A stretch of 25,720 nucleotides of DNA from Candidatus Fredericiella danica (GTDB taxonomy: Bacteria > Chloroflexota > Anaerolineae > Caldilineales > Caldilineaceae): the NCBI GenBank assembly GCA_016713335.1, contig JADJPH010000065.1:1-25720 (forward strand), read 5' to 3'. The position numbers and the translations under genes are program-made. A model generated the notes under the pieces. The model did no database searches. It saw nothing but the letters and a program-made list of their open reading frames with translations, and was not told the DNA's origin. Below are positions 1 to 7,748 of the stretch, piece by piece; the first letter of the stretch is position 1, and each line of letters opens with the position of its first letter.

Positions 1-1
1 C

Positions 2-703
2 AAAGCGACCGACGCAATGGCCCATGATTGGGAAATGCCGCAACACGACGCTACCCTCGACGCATTTCAGATCGGCAAATACCTCGTCGCAATATCCAGT
101 ACCAGGCGTTCATCGACGACGGCGGTTACACCGAGCAATGGTATGCGTGTTGGACCATTGCCGGCTGGGCGTGGAAGCAAGATCACATACCCGGCGGCCC
201 ATGGCGGGGTCCTGGACCCTAGCCAATCCCGGTCGTCGGCGCAACTTGGTACGAAGCCACTGCATTCTACCCAGCTTGGGCTTGGGACCAAGAACTGGGA
301 CCCAAGGTGTTGCTGCCGAAGCGAGGCGCAATGGGAGAAAGCGGCGAGGAATGGATGGGCGGCGTTATCCGTGGGGGCAAGAGATCACGTCGGAGCATGC
401 AAACTATGTAGAGACCAGCATCAAGCGTCCAGGTGTCGTCGGTTTTGTTCCCACAAAGGGAAAGTCCCTTTGGGTTTGCAGGATGCCGCCGGCAACGTTT
501 GGGAGTGGACGACGACGAAGTGGGTTGACAACTATGAGAATTACCAGCCGGATGATCAACTGGAGGGCGACGCTCGGCGCACGTTGCGCGGCGGTGCGCA
601 GTTCAGCGATGACCGCGGCGTACGCTGCGCCTGGCGGCTCCATGACAGCCCCGAACTCAGTCACAGGCTTTTGGGGTTCCGCCTGCTGTCTACCGACAAT
701 TGA
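2..703 (+). pseudogene. SUMF1/formylglycine-generating-enzyme-like protein, 5' partial, frame-disrupted
   Basis: The translated pieces form the C-terminal two thirds of an FGE-sulfatase (SUMF1) domain. They include EMPQHDATLDAFQIGKY near the start, PVVGATWYEA around 229, EAQWEKAAR around 320-345, GRRYPWGQE around 355, and the diagnostic DAAGNVWEWT around 480-515 followed by LRGGAQFSD and GFRLLSTDN. Family members oxidise a Cys in sulfatases or act as C-type-lectin-fold domains in signalling and iron-dependent enzymes; no substrate can be assigned here. The reading frame changes at about 85, 319, 347 and 474 and there is an in-frame TAG at 220-222. That density is higher than in other genes of the window, so this may be a true pseudogene or a low-quality contig end. 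The frame is open to base 2 without a convincing start, so the gene begins upstream. Confidence 0.7.
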
Positions 704-856
704 GTGATCTAGGCGATGGCGCCGCCGGTCTCTCGTTTGGTTCCGTTTCTCACCAGCCGCTCTGGCGTGGGTAGCGATATGTCTCCATCGCCAATCCGGC
801 GCAGATGGCGGATTCTGCAAAGCCACGGCGCGTATAGCTAGCGCTGTAAGCTGGTA

Positions 857-1230
857 TCAAGTGGCGGCGTTCAGCGCTGTGACCCACACCAAACCCGCCA
901 CCTGCCGATCTGCCCCTGCCGGGGTCGCAACACCAAGTCTTACTTGTGCGCTCCAGTTGGCGATACGCCGACGCCTGCCCGCCCTACCGCACCACGCCCC
1001 ATCGGTGTCACCGACCACCCCTCTGCCCCGTCCTGAGAAATCGACACGAAGATCATGTACGTCCCCGGCTGCAAGCCGGCGATGCGCCGCAGCAGGCGGG
1101 CGGTGCCCATGCGGTCTACGGGAACGCGGTCTGGAGCCGGTTTGCGTAGAATTGTTGAACGGTGCCGGCGCACTGGAGTTCGTTCAACTGCTCGTGCTGG
1201 AGCCGGCGCAACCGGGCCGCCGTTTGTCAA
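857..1230 (-). pseudogene. Decayed minus-strand gene remnant, no family recognised
   Basis: Two minus-strand stretches read like real protein but lie in different frames: LQPGTYMIFVSISQDGAEG around 1066-1010, and IANWSAQVRLGVATPAGAD followed by a hydrophobic end (VWVTALNAAT, then stop TGA at 859-857). The composition suggests the C-terminus of a beta-rich exported or cell-surface protein. At least one frameshift separates the pieces and the 5' end cannot be placed. The plus-strand frames over the same bases are Arg/Pro/Ala-rich, as expected of antisense shadows. I do not recognise the family. The remnant sits next to the broken SUMF1-like gene, so the whole 1-1300 block may be decaying. Confidence 0.35.
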
Positions 1231-1275
1231 ATGCCGCCGTCCCCGGCAGCAGGCAAGCAGGCGGTCATTGACAAA
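1223..1275. repeat. Imperfect long inverted repeat
   Basis: TTTGTCAAATGCCGCCG (1223-1239) is nearly the reverse complement of the right arm at about 1258-1275 (read in reverse TTTGTCAATGACCGCCTG). The loop is about 18-20 nt. The loop contains CGTCCCCGG (1238-1246), whose complement CCGGGGACG lies just outside the hairpin at 1286-1294. A pseudoknot-like second pairing is therefore possible. There is no T-tract. Between 1276 and 1476 I see no gene. Confidence 0.5.
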
Positions 1276-1476
1276 TCGAAGTTTACCGGGGACGGGGCCA
1301 TTGAGAACATTCCGGTTTCCGCTACGACAACCGCATGAAGCGCCACCTCAGAACTTGTTATCCTTGGCATCGCGGCAATCGCGCACCGCCACTTGCGGAA
1401 TCACGGGTTCACCGCGCGCTTGCTGCCCCCTTTCCTATCATTTGGGACGTCCCCGGAGCGACTGCTCCCCATCCAA

Positions 1477-1515
1477 TAATACGACCCGTGGTCACCATGA
1501 CCCCGGGTCGTATTA
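1477..1515. terminator. Long palindromic hairpin downstream of hsp20
   Basis: TAATACGACCCG (1477-1488) pairs perfectly with CGGGTCGTATTA (1504-1515). After a single T/C mismatch the inner arms GGTCA (1490-1494) and TGACC (1498-1502) close on a CCA loop. The result is an almost perfect 39-nt hairpin. It lies 29 nt after the hsp20 stop codon on the minus strand, where a transcript end is expected. There is no clean U-tract, so it may be a factor-assisted or bidirectional terminator, an mRNA-stabilising hairpin, or a protein-binding palindrome. Confidence 0.55.
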
Positions 1516-1543
1516 CCACTGCTAACGTTCTATGCGACTTGAC

Positions 1544-1996
1544 TTACTTCACCTGCACCTTGATCTGCTTGGGCTTGATTGCCTCAGCCTTGGGCACGGA
1601 TAGCGTCAACACGCCGTTCTCGAACGTCGCTTCGATCCCGTCGCCGTTGACAGGAACATTGAAGGTCAACCGGCGTTCGAAGGCGCCGTGATAGAGCTCG
1701 CTGCGGACATATTCGACATTCTCAGAAATCGGCTGGAACTTGCCGCGGATCGTGAGTTCTTCGCCTTCAAAGGTGATCTCAACGTCCTCAGGCTTCACAC
1801 CAGGCAGATACGCGTGCATGACGAACGCATCCTCCGTGGCATATGCGTCGAGCGGCAAGCGGGTCGGGCGCTCGGTCTCGCCATTGCTGCCCCCGTTGCG
1901 GGCATAGTCATAGGAACGGGCATCAAACATGCGATTCATCACGTCGGCGGCGTTTGCAAAATCACGCATGAAGACATTGTAGTTGCTGGTTCTCAT
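1544..1996 (-). CDS. Hsp20/alpha-crystallin family small heat-shock protein
   Basis: 150 aa. This is an ATP-independent holdase chaperone of the cytoplasm that keeps unfolding proteins soluble. The alpha-crystallin domain spans roughly residues 45-147. It shows the family pattern: AYLPGVKPEDVEITFEGEEL, a loop with ELYHGAFERRLTF, then NGDGIEATFENGVLTLSVPK, in which GVLTL is the conserved signature and PKAEAIKPKQIKV is the C-terminal extension. The N-terminal arm of about 45 residues (MRTSNYNVFMRDF) is short and variable, as usual for class A bacterial Hsp20. The start is ATG at 1996, preceded by GGAG in ACGGAGAAATACCC. The gene is divergent from the sugar-nucleotide gene at 2232. I looked for a CIRCE operator upstream and did not find one. 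The frame is intact. Confidence 0.93.
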   Translation of the reverse strand: MRTSNYNVFMRDFANAADVMNRMFDARSYDYARNGGSNGETERPTRLPLDAYATEDAFVMHAYLPGVKPEDVEITFEGEELTIRGKFQPISENVEYVRSELYHGAFERRLTFNVPVNGDGIEATFENGVLTLSVPKAEAIKPKQIKVQVK

Positions 1997-2156
1997 GGGT
2001 ATTTCTCCGTTTGATTGTGTAGACTCAAAGACTCTTGTCAGTTCGAGTCACGCTTGGTGCGTGTAACTGTTCTTAGAGTAGTCCCGGCGTGTTAGACGGG
2101 CGCTAGCGCAATGTTGGGGAAAAATCAGAGGAACGTCAGCGAAATGTTAGCGGCGT

Positions 2157-2185
2157 TTGGGCGTCAGACACCTTTCGATTATACT
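2157..2185 (+). promoter_or_regulatory. Candidate sigma70-type promoter for the GDP-sugar genes
   Basis: TTGGGC (2157-2162), a 17-nt spacer and TATACT (2180-2185) lie 46 nt before the proposed TTG start at 2232. The -10 matches five of six consensus positions and the -35 matches three. The intergenic interval 1997-2231 otherwise contains only the two divergent upstream regions. Confidence 0.45.
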
Positions 2186-2231
2186 GACGGACCTACATAC
2201 ACGCAGCACCATCCGCTCATTTGAGGAAGTC

Positions 2232-3193
2232 TTGCGCGTCTTGCTGACCGGCATCGCCGGATTTGCAGGTAGCTACCTTGCTGAATATCTGGTGGGCATC
2301 GAAGATGTCGAGCTACACGGCATCGTCCATCGCCATGATCGCCGGATTCATCATCTTCAGCATCGGCTTCATTTGCACCGTGGCGACCTTCGCAACGCGC
2401 TCTGGGTCAGCGAGACAGTGCAGACCATCCAGCCGGAGATTGCCCTACACCTGGCGGCATGGAGCGACGTTGGCGGCAGTTGGCAGCAGCCCTGGACGAC
2501 GTACGAGCTCAATATCCAGTGCCAACTCAATCTACTGGAAGCCTTATTGCGCTGGACCCCATCCTGTCGCACCCTGATCGTCTCCTCCAATGAGGTCTAC
2601 GGTCTGGTGGAGCCTGAAGAATTACCGATCGCAGAGACGACGACTTTGCGTCCCAACAGTCCCTATGGTGTCAGCAAAGTCGCACAGGATATGATGGGGT
2701 ACCAATACTATGCAAGCCATCGCTTGCCGGTGCTTCGTGCGCGCAGTTTTAATCATCTTGGGCCGGGGCAATCGGATGATTTCGCAGCGAGCGCTTTTGC
2801 TCGCCAGATCGCTGAAATTGAGGCTGGGATGCGTGAACCTTTGGTGCGGGTGGGCAATCTCTCTGCACAGCGCGACTTCACCGACGTCCGCGATGTCGTG
2901 CGCGCGTATTGGCTGCTGGCGACGCATGGCGCAGGCGGCGAGTGCTACAACGTTGGCAGCGGGGTCCCCGCTCAATCCGCTCACTGCTGGATATGTTGCT
3001 GGAATTGACCCCGGTGCGGGTCGATGTGGAACTGGACCCGGAACGCCTGCGTCCTAGCGACGTTCCTTGTAGTTTTGCCGACATCCGCAAGCTTGTCACC
3101 GCAACTGGCTGGCAACCGGAAATTACCCTGCGTGACACGCTGAATGACCTGTTGAACGCGTGGCGGATGCAAGTCAGAAGGCACGACACGTAG
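2232..3193 (+). CDS. NAD(P)-dependent SDR sugar-nucleotide enzyme, Rmd-like (GDP-4-keto-6-deoxymannose reductase)
   Basis: About 320 aa across one frameshift. It is an extended short-chain dehydrogenase with the Rossmann motif GIAGFAGS at residues 6-13, a conserved SSNEVYG serine region and the catalytic YGVSK (Tyr-x-x-x-Lys). The C-terminal half (RDFTDVRDVVRAYWLL, ECYNVGSG) is typical of GDP-mannose dehydratase relatives. Paired with Gmd 18 nt downstream, it most likely reduces GDP-4-keto-6-deoxymannose to GDP-D-rhamnose. A second dehydratase or epimerase role is possible. TTG at 2232 gives the family-typical N-terminus (LRVLLTGIAGFAG) and follows GAGGAAG; the open frame extends further upstream but not with family-like sequence. 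A missing C in the run at 2966-2969 breaks the frame, and the tail RSIRSLLDMLLELTPVRV to the stop at 3193 continues in another frame. Confidence 0.75.
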
Positions 3194-3211
3194 TAGGGAG
3201 AATTTAAGATC

Positions 3212-4199
3212 ATGCCTACCGCACTGATTACCGGCGTCACCGGTCAAGATGGGAGTTATCTAGCTGAACTTCTGCTCAGCCAGGGCTACCGCGTGATCGG
3301 CATGGTGCGCCGCACCAGCACCATCAATTTCGACCGTTTGAAAGATATTCAGGATCGCATCGAACTGGCACAGGGCGATCTCCTGGATCAGATGAGCCTG
3401 ATCGGCATTCTTCAGGAATATCGACCCAGTGAGGTTTATAATCTTGCGGCGCAGAGTTTTGTGCCCACGAGCTTTACGCAGCCGGTGCTGACCGGTGAGT
3501 TTACGGCGTTGGGCGTGACGCGGGTGTTGGAGGCGATCCGGATTGCCGACCCCAAGATCCGCTTCTATCAAGCCAGCAGCAGCGAGATGTTCGGCAAGGT
3601 GGTCGAAGTACCGCAGCGGGAATCCACACCTTTCTACCCGCGCAGCCCCTATGGGGTGGCCAAGGTCTACGGGCACTGGCTCACCGTCAACTACCGCGAG
3701 AGCTACAAGATCTTTGCATCCTCCGGCATTCTGTTCAACCACGAAAGCCCCCGCCGGGGGTTGGAGTTTGTCACGCACAAAATTACCCACCAGGCCGCCA
3801 GAATCAAGCTTGGATTGGCGACCGAACTGCGCCTGGGCAACCTGGATGCGCGGCGACTGGGGCTATGCCGGCGACTACGTGCGCGCCATGTGGCTGATGC
3901 TGCAGCATGACGCGCCGGAAGATTTCGTGGTTGCCACCGGCGAAACCCACAGCGTCCAGCAGTTCGTCGAGGAGACCTTCAGTTATCTTGACCTCGATTG
4001 GCGACAATATGTTGTGCAGGACCCAAGGTTCTATCGTCCTGCGGAAGTGGACCTGCTCGTGGGCGATCCGAGCAAAGCGATGCGTCTCCTCGGGTGGGAG
4101 CCCTCGGTCGACTTTCGTAGTCTGGTGCGCCTGATGGTGGACGCAGACCTGAAGACGCTTCAACTCGGCCAGCACACACCGAAAAGCCCATTCATCTAG
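3212..4199 (+). CDS. gmd: GDP-mannose 4,6-dehydratase
   Basis: About 328 aa over one frameshift, close to the family's usual 320-370. It converts GDP-D-mannose to GDP-4-keto-6-deoxy-D-mannose, the entry step to GDP-D-rhamnose, GDP-L-fucose and related sugars. Visible features are the NADP-binding GVTGQDGSYLAE at residues 8-19, the Arg-rich MVRRTST segment, NLAAQSFV, the catalytic SSSEMFG, YGVAKVYGHWL with Tyr-x-x-x-Lys, and GILFNHESPRRGLEFVT, all hallmark Gmd sequences. After the indel at about 3849-3856 the other frame supplies RDWGYAGDYVRAMWLML and FYRPAEVDLLVGDPSKA to the stop at 4197-4199. The Shine-Dalgarno AGGGAG is 11 nt before ATG 3212. It probably forms an operon with the Rmd-like gene upstream and the hydrolase downstream. 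Confidence 0.9.
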
Positions 4200-4216
4200 A
4201 CGGAGATAGGATTGCG

Positions 4217-4987
4217 ATGGAGACAGTGACCCTCGGCAATCGCACCGTGTTTTACCGGCAATATGGCCGCCACGTCAATGCGGAGCGTCCGCCGTTGGTC
4301 CTGATTCATGGCGCGGGCGGCAATCACCTTATCTGGCCGCCACAAATCCGCCATCTGCCGGAGACCGCGGTCTATGCGATCGATCTGCCGGGTCACGGCG
4401 AGTCATCGGGCCCGGCATGTGCGTCGATCAGCGCGTACAGCGAGGTCGTGCGTGACGTTGTCGATGCCCTGGAATTGCCATGGTTTGTGCTGGCCGGTCA
4501 CTCAATGGGTGGCGCCATCGCCCTTGATTTTGCGCTTGCGTATGCACAGCGTCTGGCGGGCATCGTCGTGGCGGGCGCGGGCGCACGGTTGCGGGTTTCG
4601 CAGATGATCATTGACACCACACTCCATGAATTTCCCAAAGCGACGGAGTTTATTGTCGAGCACTCCTACACTGCGACGACGCCTGAAGCAGAGAAAGCGG
4701 TTTACCTGCATCATCTACGCGAGGTGGATCCGCAGGTGCTCTACATGGATTTTGTTGCCTGCCACAACTTTGATGTCACCGACCGCGTCAGCGAACTCGA
4801 ACTGCCTTCGTTGATCATCTGTGGTGCAGATGACCAGATGACGCCTCCCCGCCTCAGCACCCAGTTGAATCAATTGATTACCGGCAGCGAACTGCTGATC
4901 ATCGACGGAGCGGGCCACAATGTGATGCTTGAGCAGCCGGCAGAGGTTGCTCGCCACATGGGGTGCTTCATTGATCGCTGGAACTGA
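4217..4987 (+). CDS. Alpha/beta hydrolase
   Basis: 256 aa with an intact frame. It has an alpha/beta-hydrolase fold with oxyanion-loop HGAGGNH at about residues 32-38, the nucleophile elbow GHSMGG (Ser at about 96), an acid at ICGADDQMTPP and a catalytic His in GAGHNVMLEQP near the C-terminus. The triad is therefore complete. A cap of about 70 residues lies between strands 6 and 7. There is no signal peptide, so it should be cytoplasmic. The family includes esterases, lactonases, C-C hydrolases and haloperoxidase-like enzymes; the sequence does not reveal the substrate. It starts 17 nt after gmd (ACGGAG upstream) and is likely cotranscribed. A role in cell-surface sugar metabolism is possible but is only an inference from position. 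Confidence 0.85.
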   Translation: METVTLGNRTVFYRQYGRHVNAERPPLVLIHGAGGNHLIWPPQIRHLPETAVYAIDLPGHGESSGPACASISAYSEVVRDVVDALELPWFVLAGHSMGGAIALDFALAYAQRLAGIVVAGAGARLRVSQMIIDTTLHEFPKATEFIVEHSYTATTPEAEKAVYLHHLREVDPQVLYMDFVACHNFDVTDRVSELELPSLIICGADDQMTPPRLSTQLNQLITGSELLIIDGAGHNVMLEQPAEVARHMGCFIDRWN

Positions 4988-5033
4988 CTCCTCCAGCGGC
5001 TCTCTGCCGCCGCGCCTGGGGCGCCACCGATCC

Positions 5034-5050
5034 CTTAACCCACTCTTAAC
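5034..5050 (+). promoter_or_regulatory. Direct repeat CTTAAC with 11-bp periodicity, candidate OmpR-family operator
   Basis: CTTAAC occurs at 5034-5039 and again at 5045-5050, exactly 11 bp apart. This is the head-to-tail half-site spacing used by OmpR/PhoB-class regulators, and the TTAAC core resembles the Bacillus PhoP box. It lies upstream of the exported-protein/ApbE cluster, which also encodes an OmpR-type regulator at 8634. Binding by that regulator is an inference. Confidence 0.4.
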
Positions 5051-5078
5051 GCTCTTTTCGCCCCAGCATAACCACCTA

Positions 5079-5171
5079 TGTAGTGAATATCGCTACACTG
5101 GTCGTCAAGTCGCGCAATTCGGTTTCGAATTGGTGCGCCTGTTCAAAGACAACCAACCCATAGGAGGGTTG
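5079..5171 (+). promoter_or_regulatory. Structured 5' leader with a hairpin over the ribosome binding site
   Basis: Three hairpins follow each other. TGTAGTG (5079-5085) pairs with CGCTACA (5091-5097) around AATAT. CAATTCG (5115-5121) pairs with CGAATTG (5126-5132) around GTTT, with GCG/GCGC arms outside. CAACCC (5154-5159) pairs with GGGTTG (5166-5171) around ATAGGA. The last hairpin contains the Shine-Dalgarno AGGAGG (5162-5167) of the gene at 5177. The architecture suggests translational control such as a thermometer or ligand/protein-responsive leader. No known riboswitch class is recognised. Confidence 0.45.
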
Positions 5172-5176
5172 ATCCA

Positions 5177-5635
5177 ATGAAGTTAAGAACCATTTTGGCC
5201 GCCGGTGGCACCATTGCTACCGCCACTGCCGTCGCTTTCGTCGCACTCCTCGCCGTCCTGCAGCAACCGTCGATTGCGTCGGCTGCGGAACCACCGCCTG
5301 TGATTGCCCAACGTGAGGCGCAATATCAGGCCCAAATTACGGAAGCTAACCGGCTACTCGTGGAACGCCAGACCATCTATGCCGGACAAGTGCAGGAACT
5401 GACCGATCGGATCGCGACGGCTCAAGCCCATCTTGCTGAACAAACAGCCCAAGAGAGTGCGCTTGCGCAGCAGGTAGAGCAACTGCAGGCTGCGCGTACG
5501 CAGCGGCTCAACAGTTACGAGCAGCAATTGTCTGTAGCAAAAACAGAGTACGCCCTACGGTATGAGCAATTACAGGCTGAACTGCAGACAGCGCAGACGC
5601 AACTTACTGAAGCCAATACCGCGCTCGGGCGCTAA
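5177..5635 (+). CDS. Exported/membrane-anchored coiled-coil protein (paralogue 1)
   Basis: 152 aa. An N-terminal signal peptide or anchor spans residues 8-38 (Ala/Val-rich, ending ASAAEPPP). About 110 residues of Gln/Ala/Glu-rich heptad sequence follow and should form one long coiled coil outside the membrane. It is not a recognised Pfam-type domain to my eye; OmpH-like periplasmic proteins have similar composition, but a specific match is not claimed. The segment VIAQREAQYQAQITEANRLL aligns with VIAAREVAYAAQLDSGKRAI of the next gene, so the two are tandem paralogues. A strong Shine-Dalgarno (AGGAGG) sits 9 nt before the ATG. It is the first gene of a likely operon running to the cytochrome gene at 7749. 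The function is unknown; a scaffold or sensor-adaptor for the redox proteins downstream is an inference. Confidence 0.8.
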   Translation: MKLRTILAAGGTIATATAVAFVALLAVLQQPSIASAAEPPPVIAQREAQYQAQITEANRLLVERQTIYAGQVQELTDRIATAQAHLAEQTAQESALAQQVEQLQAARTQRLNSYEQQLSVAKTEYALRYEQLQAELQTAQTQLTEANTALGR

Positions 5636-5654
5636 GGGAGAAGGAACCGATACC

Positions 5655-6263
5655 ATGCAACGTAACACAGCAATTCTTGTTTCCGGTTTTGCCACCGCCG
5701 TCGTCGCAGCGGTAGTCATCACAGTGAGCAGTGCGTTCCTCCAGACACCCAGCACCGCGTTTGCGGTTGACGCTACGCAAGCGGTTCAATCTGCATCCGG
5801 CGATCAAAATGCCCTGTCCCAAGACGTCATTGCGGCTCGCGAAGTAGCCTATGCAGCGCAACTCGACAGCGGCAAGCGCGCCATCACGGAATTGGATGCA
5901 CAGATGCAACCGCAGATTACGGCATTGCAAGCTCAGCTTGCGGATCTTGAGCAACAGACCAACGTCAAGTCGGTGCACGTGCAGGATCTTGCGCAACAGC
6001 TCAGCGCACTCCAAGGTGTGCTCGAACAGGATGCGGCACAGGTTCAGCAACAGGCAGCCGCGCTGCAGGCAACTGAGGCTGGGCTGCGCCAACAATTGGA
6101 TATAACGGTGGCCCAACTGCAGTCTGCCTACGCCGAACTCTCGGCGCGTCAATCAAGCGCTGGAGGTCCGTCCGTTAGCGGTGAACAACATGAACACGAA
6201 GAAGAGCATGAAGATCATGAAGAGGATGAACACGGCGAACATGAGGATGGTGAGGACGACTGA
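5655..6263 (+). CDS. Exported coiled-coil protein with His/Asp/Glu-rich C-terminal tail (paralogue 2)
   Basis: 202 aa from ATG 5655, which follows GGGAGAAGGAA; an in-frame upstream extension to 5562 would overlap the previous gene and lacks a ribosome site. Residues 1-37 are a signal peptide/anchor ending STAFAVDA. Residues 50-170 are Gln/Ala/Leu-rich coiled coil homologous to the preceding protein. The last 26 residues are almost only charged: 6 His and 17 Asp/Glu with two Gly and one Gln (for example EHEHEEEHEDHEEDEHGEHE within the tail). Such tails commonly chelate divalent or ferric metal ions. Being exported and next to a ferric-reductase-like cytochrome, the tail may bind metal outside the cell. 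That role is an inference; the domain structure is directly visible. Confidence 0.82.
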   Translation: MQRNTAILVSGFATAVVAAVVITVSSAFLQTPSTAFAVDATQAVQSASGDQNALSQDVIAAREVAYAAQLDSGKRAITELDAQMQPQITALQAQLADLEQQTNVKSVHVQDLAQQLSALQGVLEQDAAQVQQQAAALQATEAGLRQQLDITVAQLQSAYAELSARQSSAGGPSVSGEQHEHEEEHEDHEEDEHGEHEDGEDD

Positions 6264-6273
6264 CAGGTAAACC

Positions 6274-7303
6274 ATGACACTCATCATTGATCGTGTTCAC
6301 GAATCTCAACGACGCGGAGCCACCACTGAAGTGCGCTGGCAGCACCACACATTCGGGGCCATGAATACCAACGTCAAGGTATGGTTCGTCGGGGATGATG
6401 CCAGTGCAGGTTGCGAGGTGGAGACGCTGTTCAGGAGCGCAGAGCAACGCATGTCGCGGTTTGCGTTCAACAGCGAACTCTCCGGGTTGAACCGCTGCCA
6501 AGACCCAAAGTGTGCGCTGAGCGACGAGTTGTACGCGGTGATTGAAGCGGCGCTTTGGGCGGCGGCAGAGACTGGCGGGCTATACGATCCAACTGTGTTG
6601 GCCGCGCTGCTGGCGGCAGGTTATGACCGCAGTTTTGAACGGATTGTCGAGAATCGGTCTTTCCGATGGGCCGCCGACGCGTATGCGCCTGACGTGCGCA
6701 CCGGTTGGCAAAGCAATCATCCTGACTACCGGAGTCTGCGTCTGATACCGGAGCAACACAGCATCGAACGGCCTGCCGGAGTGGCCATCGACCTGGGTGG
6801 GATTGGTAAGGGGTTGGACGGTGGACCGCGCCGCCGACCTTCTCTATCGGTCTGGTCCATTCATTGTGAATGCTGGCGGTGACCTATATGCCTATGGGCA
6901 TCCCGACAATGGGGCGGGCTGGTGTGTCGACATCGAGCATCCATTTGAACCGCATCAGAGCGTGGCGACTGTCCGGGTTGATCATCACGCCATGGCGACG
7001 TCGTCAATCGGCAAACGGCGCTGGTCGCACGCCGGCGCCATCCAGCACCACTTGATCGACCCGCGCACAGGGCGACCCGCCACCACCGATGCGCTTTCGG
7101 TTACGATTGTTGCGCCACGCACTGCGCTTGCCGAGGTCTATGCCAAGGCCGTCTTGCTGCTTGGCGTTGAAGCCGGTCTCGATTTCTTGCGGAATCTCCA
7201 GGATATTGACGCGTTGATCTACACCAGCCGGGGAAATGTTGTTTGCACTGAGGGATTTTCCGCCCTCTTGACCAAATCCGAAGGGTTATATGATCATGGA
7301 TAG
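6274..7303 (+). CDS. apbE: FAD:protein FMN transferase (ApbE family)
   Basis: About 343 aa over one frameshift. ApbE enzymes use FAD to attach FMN covalently to Ser/Thr of extracytoplasmic electron carriers. Family signatures seen are FGAMNTNVKVW near residue 30, RMSRFAFNSELSGLN, GLYDPTVLAAL, AIDLGGIGKG (the flavin/Mg region), FIVNAGGDLYAYG, ATSSIGKRRW and HHLIDPRTGRPATTDALSVTIVAP. An extra T at about 6811-6815 interrupts the sequence between GIGKG and WTVDRAADLL; removing it restores one frame. No clear lipobox or signal is visible at the start chosen (ATG 6274), so export of the enzyme is uncertain. It follows the coiled-coil genes by 10 nt and overlaps the proline-rich gene by 14 nt, indicating one operon. 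No FMN_bind-domain target is encoded in the window. Confidence 0.9.
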
Positions 7304-7733
7304 AAAACGTCCTTCTCAAAGAAAGTTTGGAGCCGGTGCGCGCACCGTGATCGCCGGCGCCGCCATGACCGCAGTCATTGGCGGTTGGAATCTTGTTGGC
7401 CATCTGGACGCTGCCAAGGCTGAGTCCTCACCGGAAATGGATCTGGCCAAGCAGGGCACGCCTGACATCGTGTTCCCAACGGTGACACCAACGGCGGTTG
7501 GGTTGCTGCCGTCACTTGCGGTGACGCCAATTCCGACACTCCCACCGCGCACGCAATATGAGTCGCAAACAACTGGCGGCCAACCGGTGTCGACGGGCGC
7601 CCTGAATTTACCCGCATTGCCTGCATTTGCGCCGTTGCCCACAATGGCGCCACTTCCACAACTACCATCACTGCCACAGGCGCCAGCCGGTGCCGGCGGG
7701 ACAACCGGCCGCCAGTCAAGCGGCGGCTCCTAG
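7290..7733 (+). CDS. Proline-rich exported protein of unknown function
   Basis: 147 aa. The N-terminus is basic (DRKRPSQRKFGAGAR), followed by a hydrophobic signal/anchor at about residues 18-40 ending DAAKAES. The remainder is low-complexity and Pro/Thr/Ala-rich with repeated LPxLP-type steps (LPALPAFAPLPTMAPLPQLP) and a Gly/Ser end. It should be a disordered extracytoplasmic linker. ATG 7290 overlaps the apbE stop; a second in-frame ATG at 7296 is equally possible. In comparable loci this slot often holds a flavinylated FMN-binding protein with a similar N-terminus, but here no such domain follows. Either the partner is elsewhere or the protein has another job. STGAL resembles but does not match the ApbE acceptor motif. 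Confidence 0.72.
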   Translation: MIMDRKRPSQRKFGAGARTVIAGAAMTAVIGGWNLVGHLDAAKAESSPEMDLAKQGTPDIVFPTVTPTAVGLLPSLAVTPIPTLPPRTQYESQTTGGQPVSTGALNLPALPAFAPLPTMAPLPQLPSLPQAPAGAGGTTGRQSSGGS

Positions 7734-7748
7734 AAAGTCGAGGTTTCC

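Noticed and set aside
2046..2060. T-loop-like GTTCGAGTC suggesting a tRNA
   Set aside because: The flanking 5-nt arms do not pair and no acceptor or anticodon stem can be built around it.
1997..2100. CIRCE operator for the heat-shock gene
   Set aside because: No TTAGCACTC-N9-GAGTGCTAA or close variant; only short GACTC repeats are present.
7290..7733. STGAL as an ApbE flavinylation site
   Set aside because: The motif needs Thr/Ser after the Ala and an upstream Asp, and no FMN-binding fold surrounds it.
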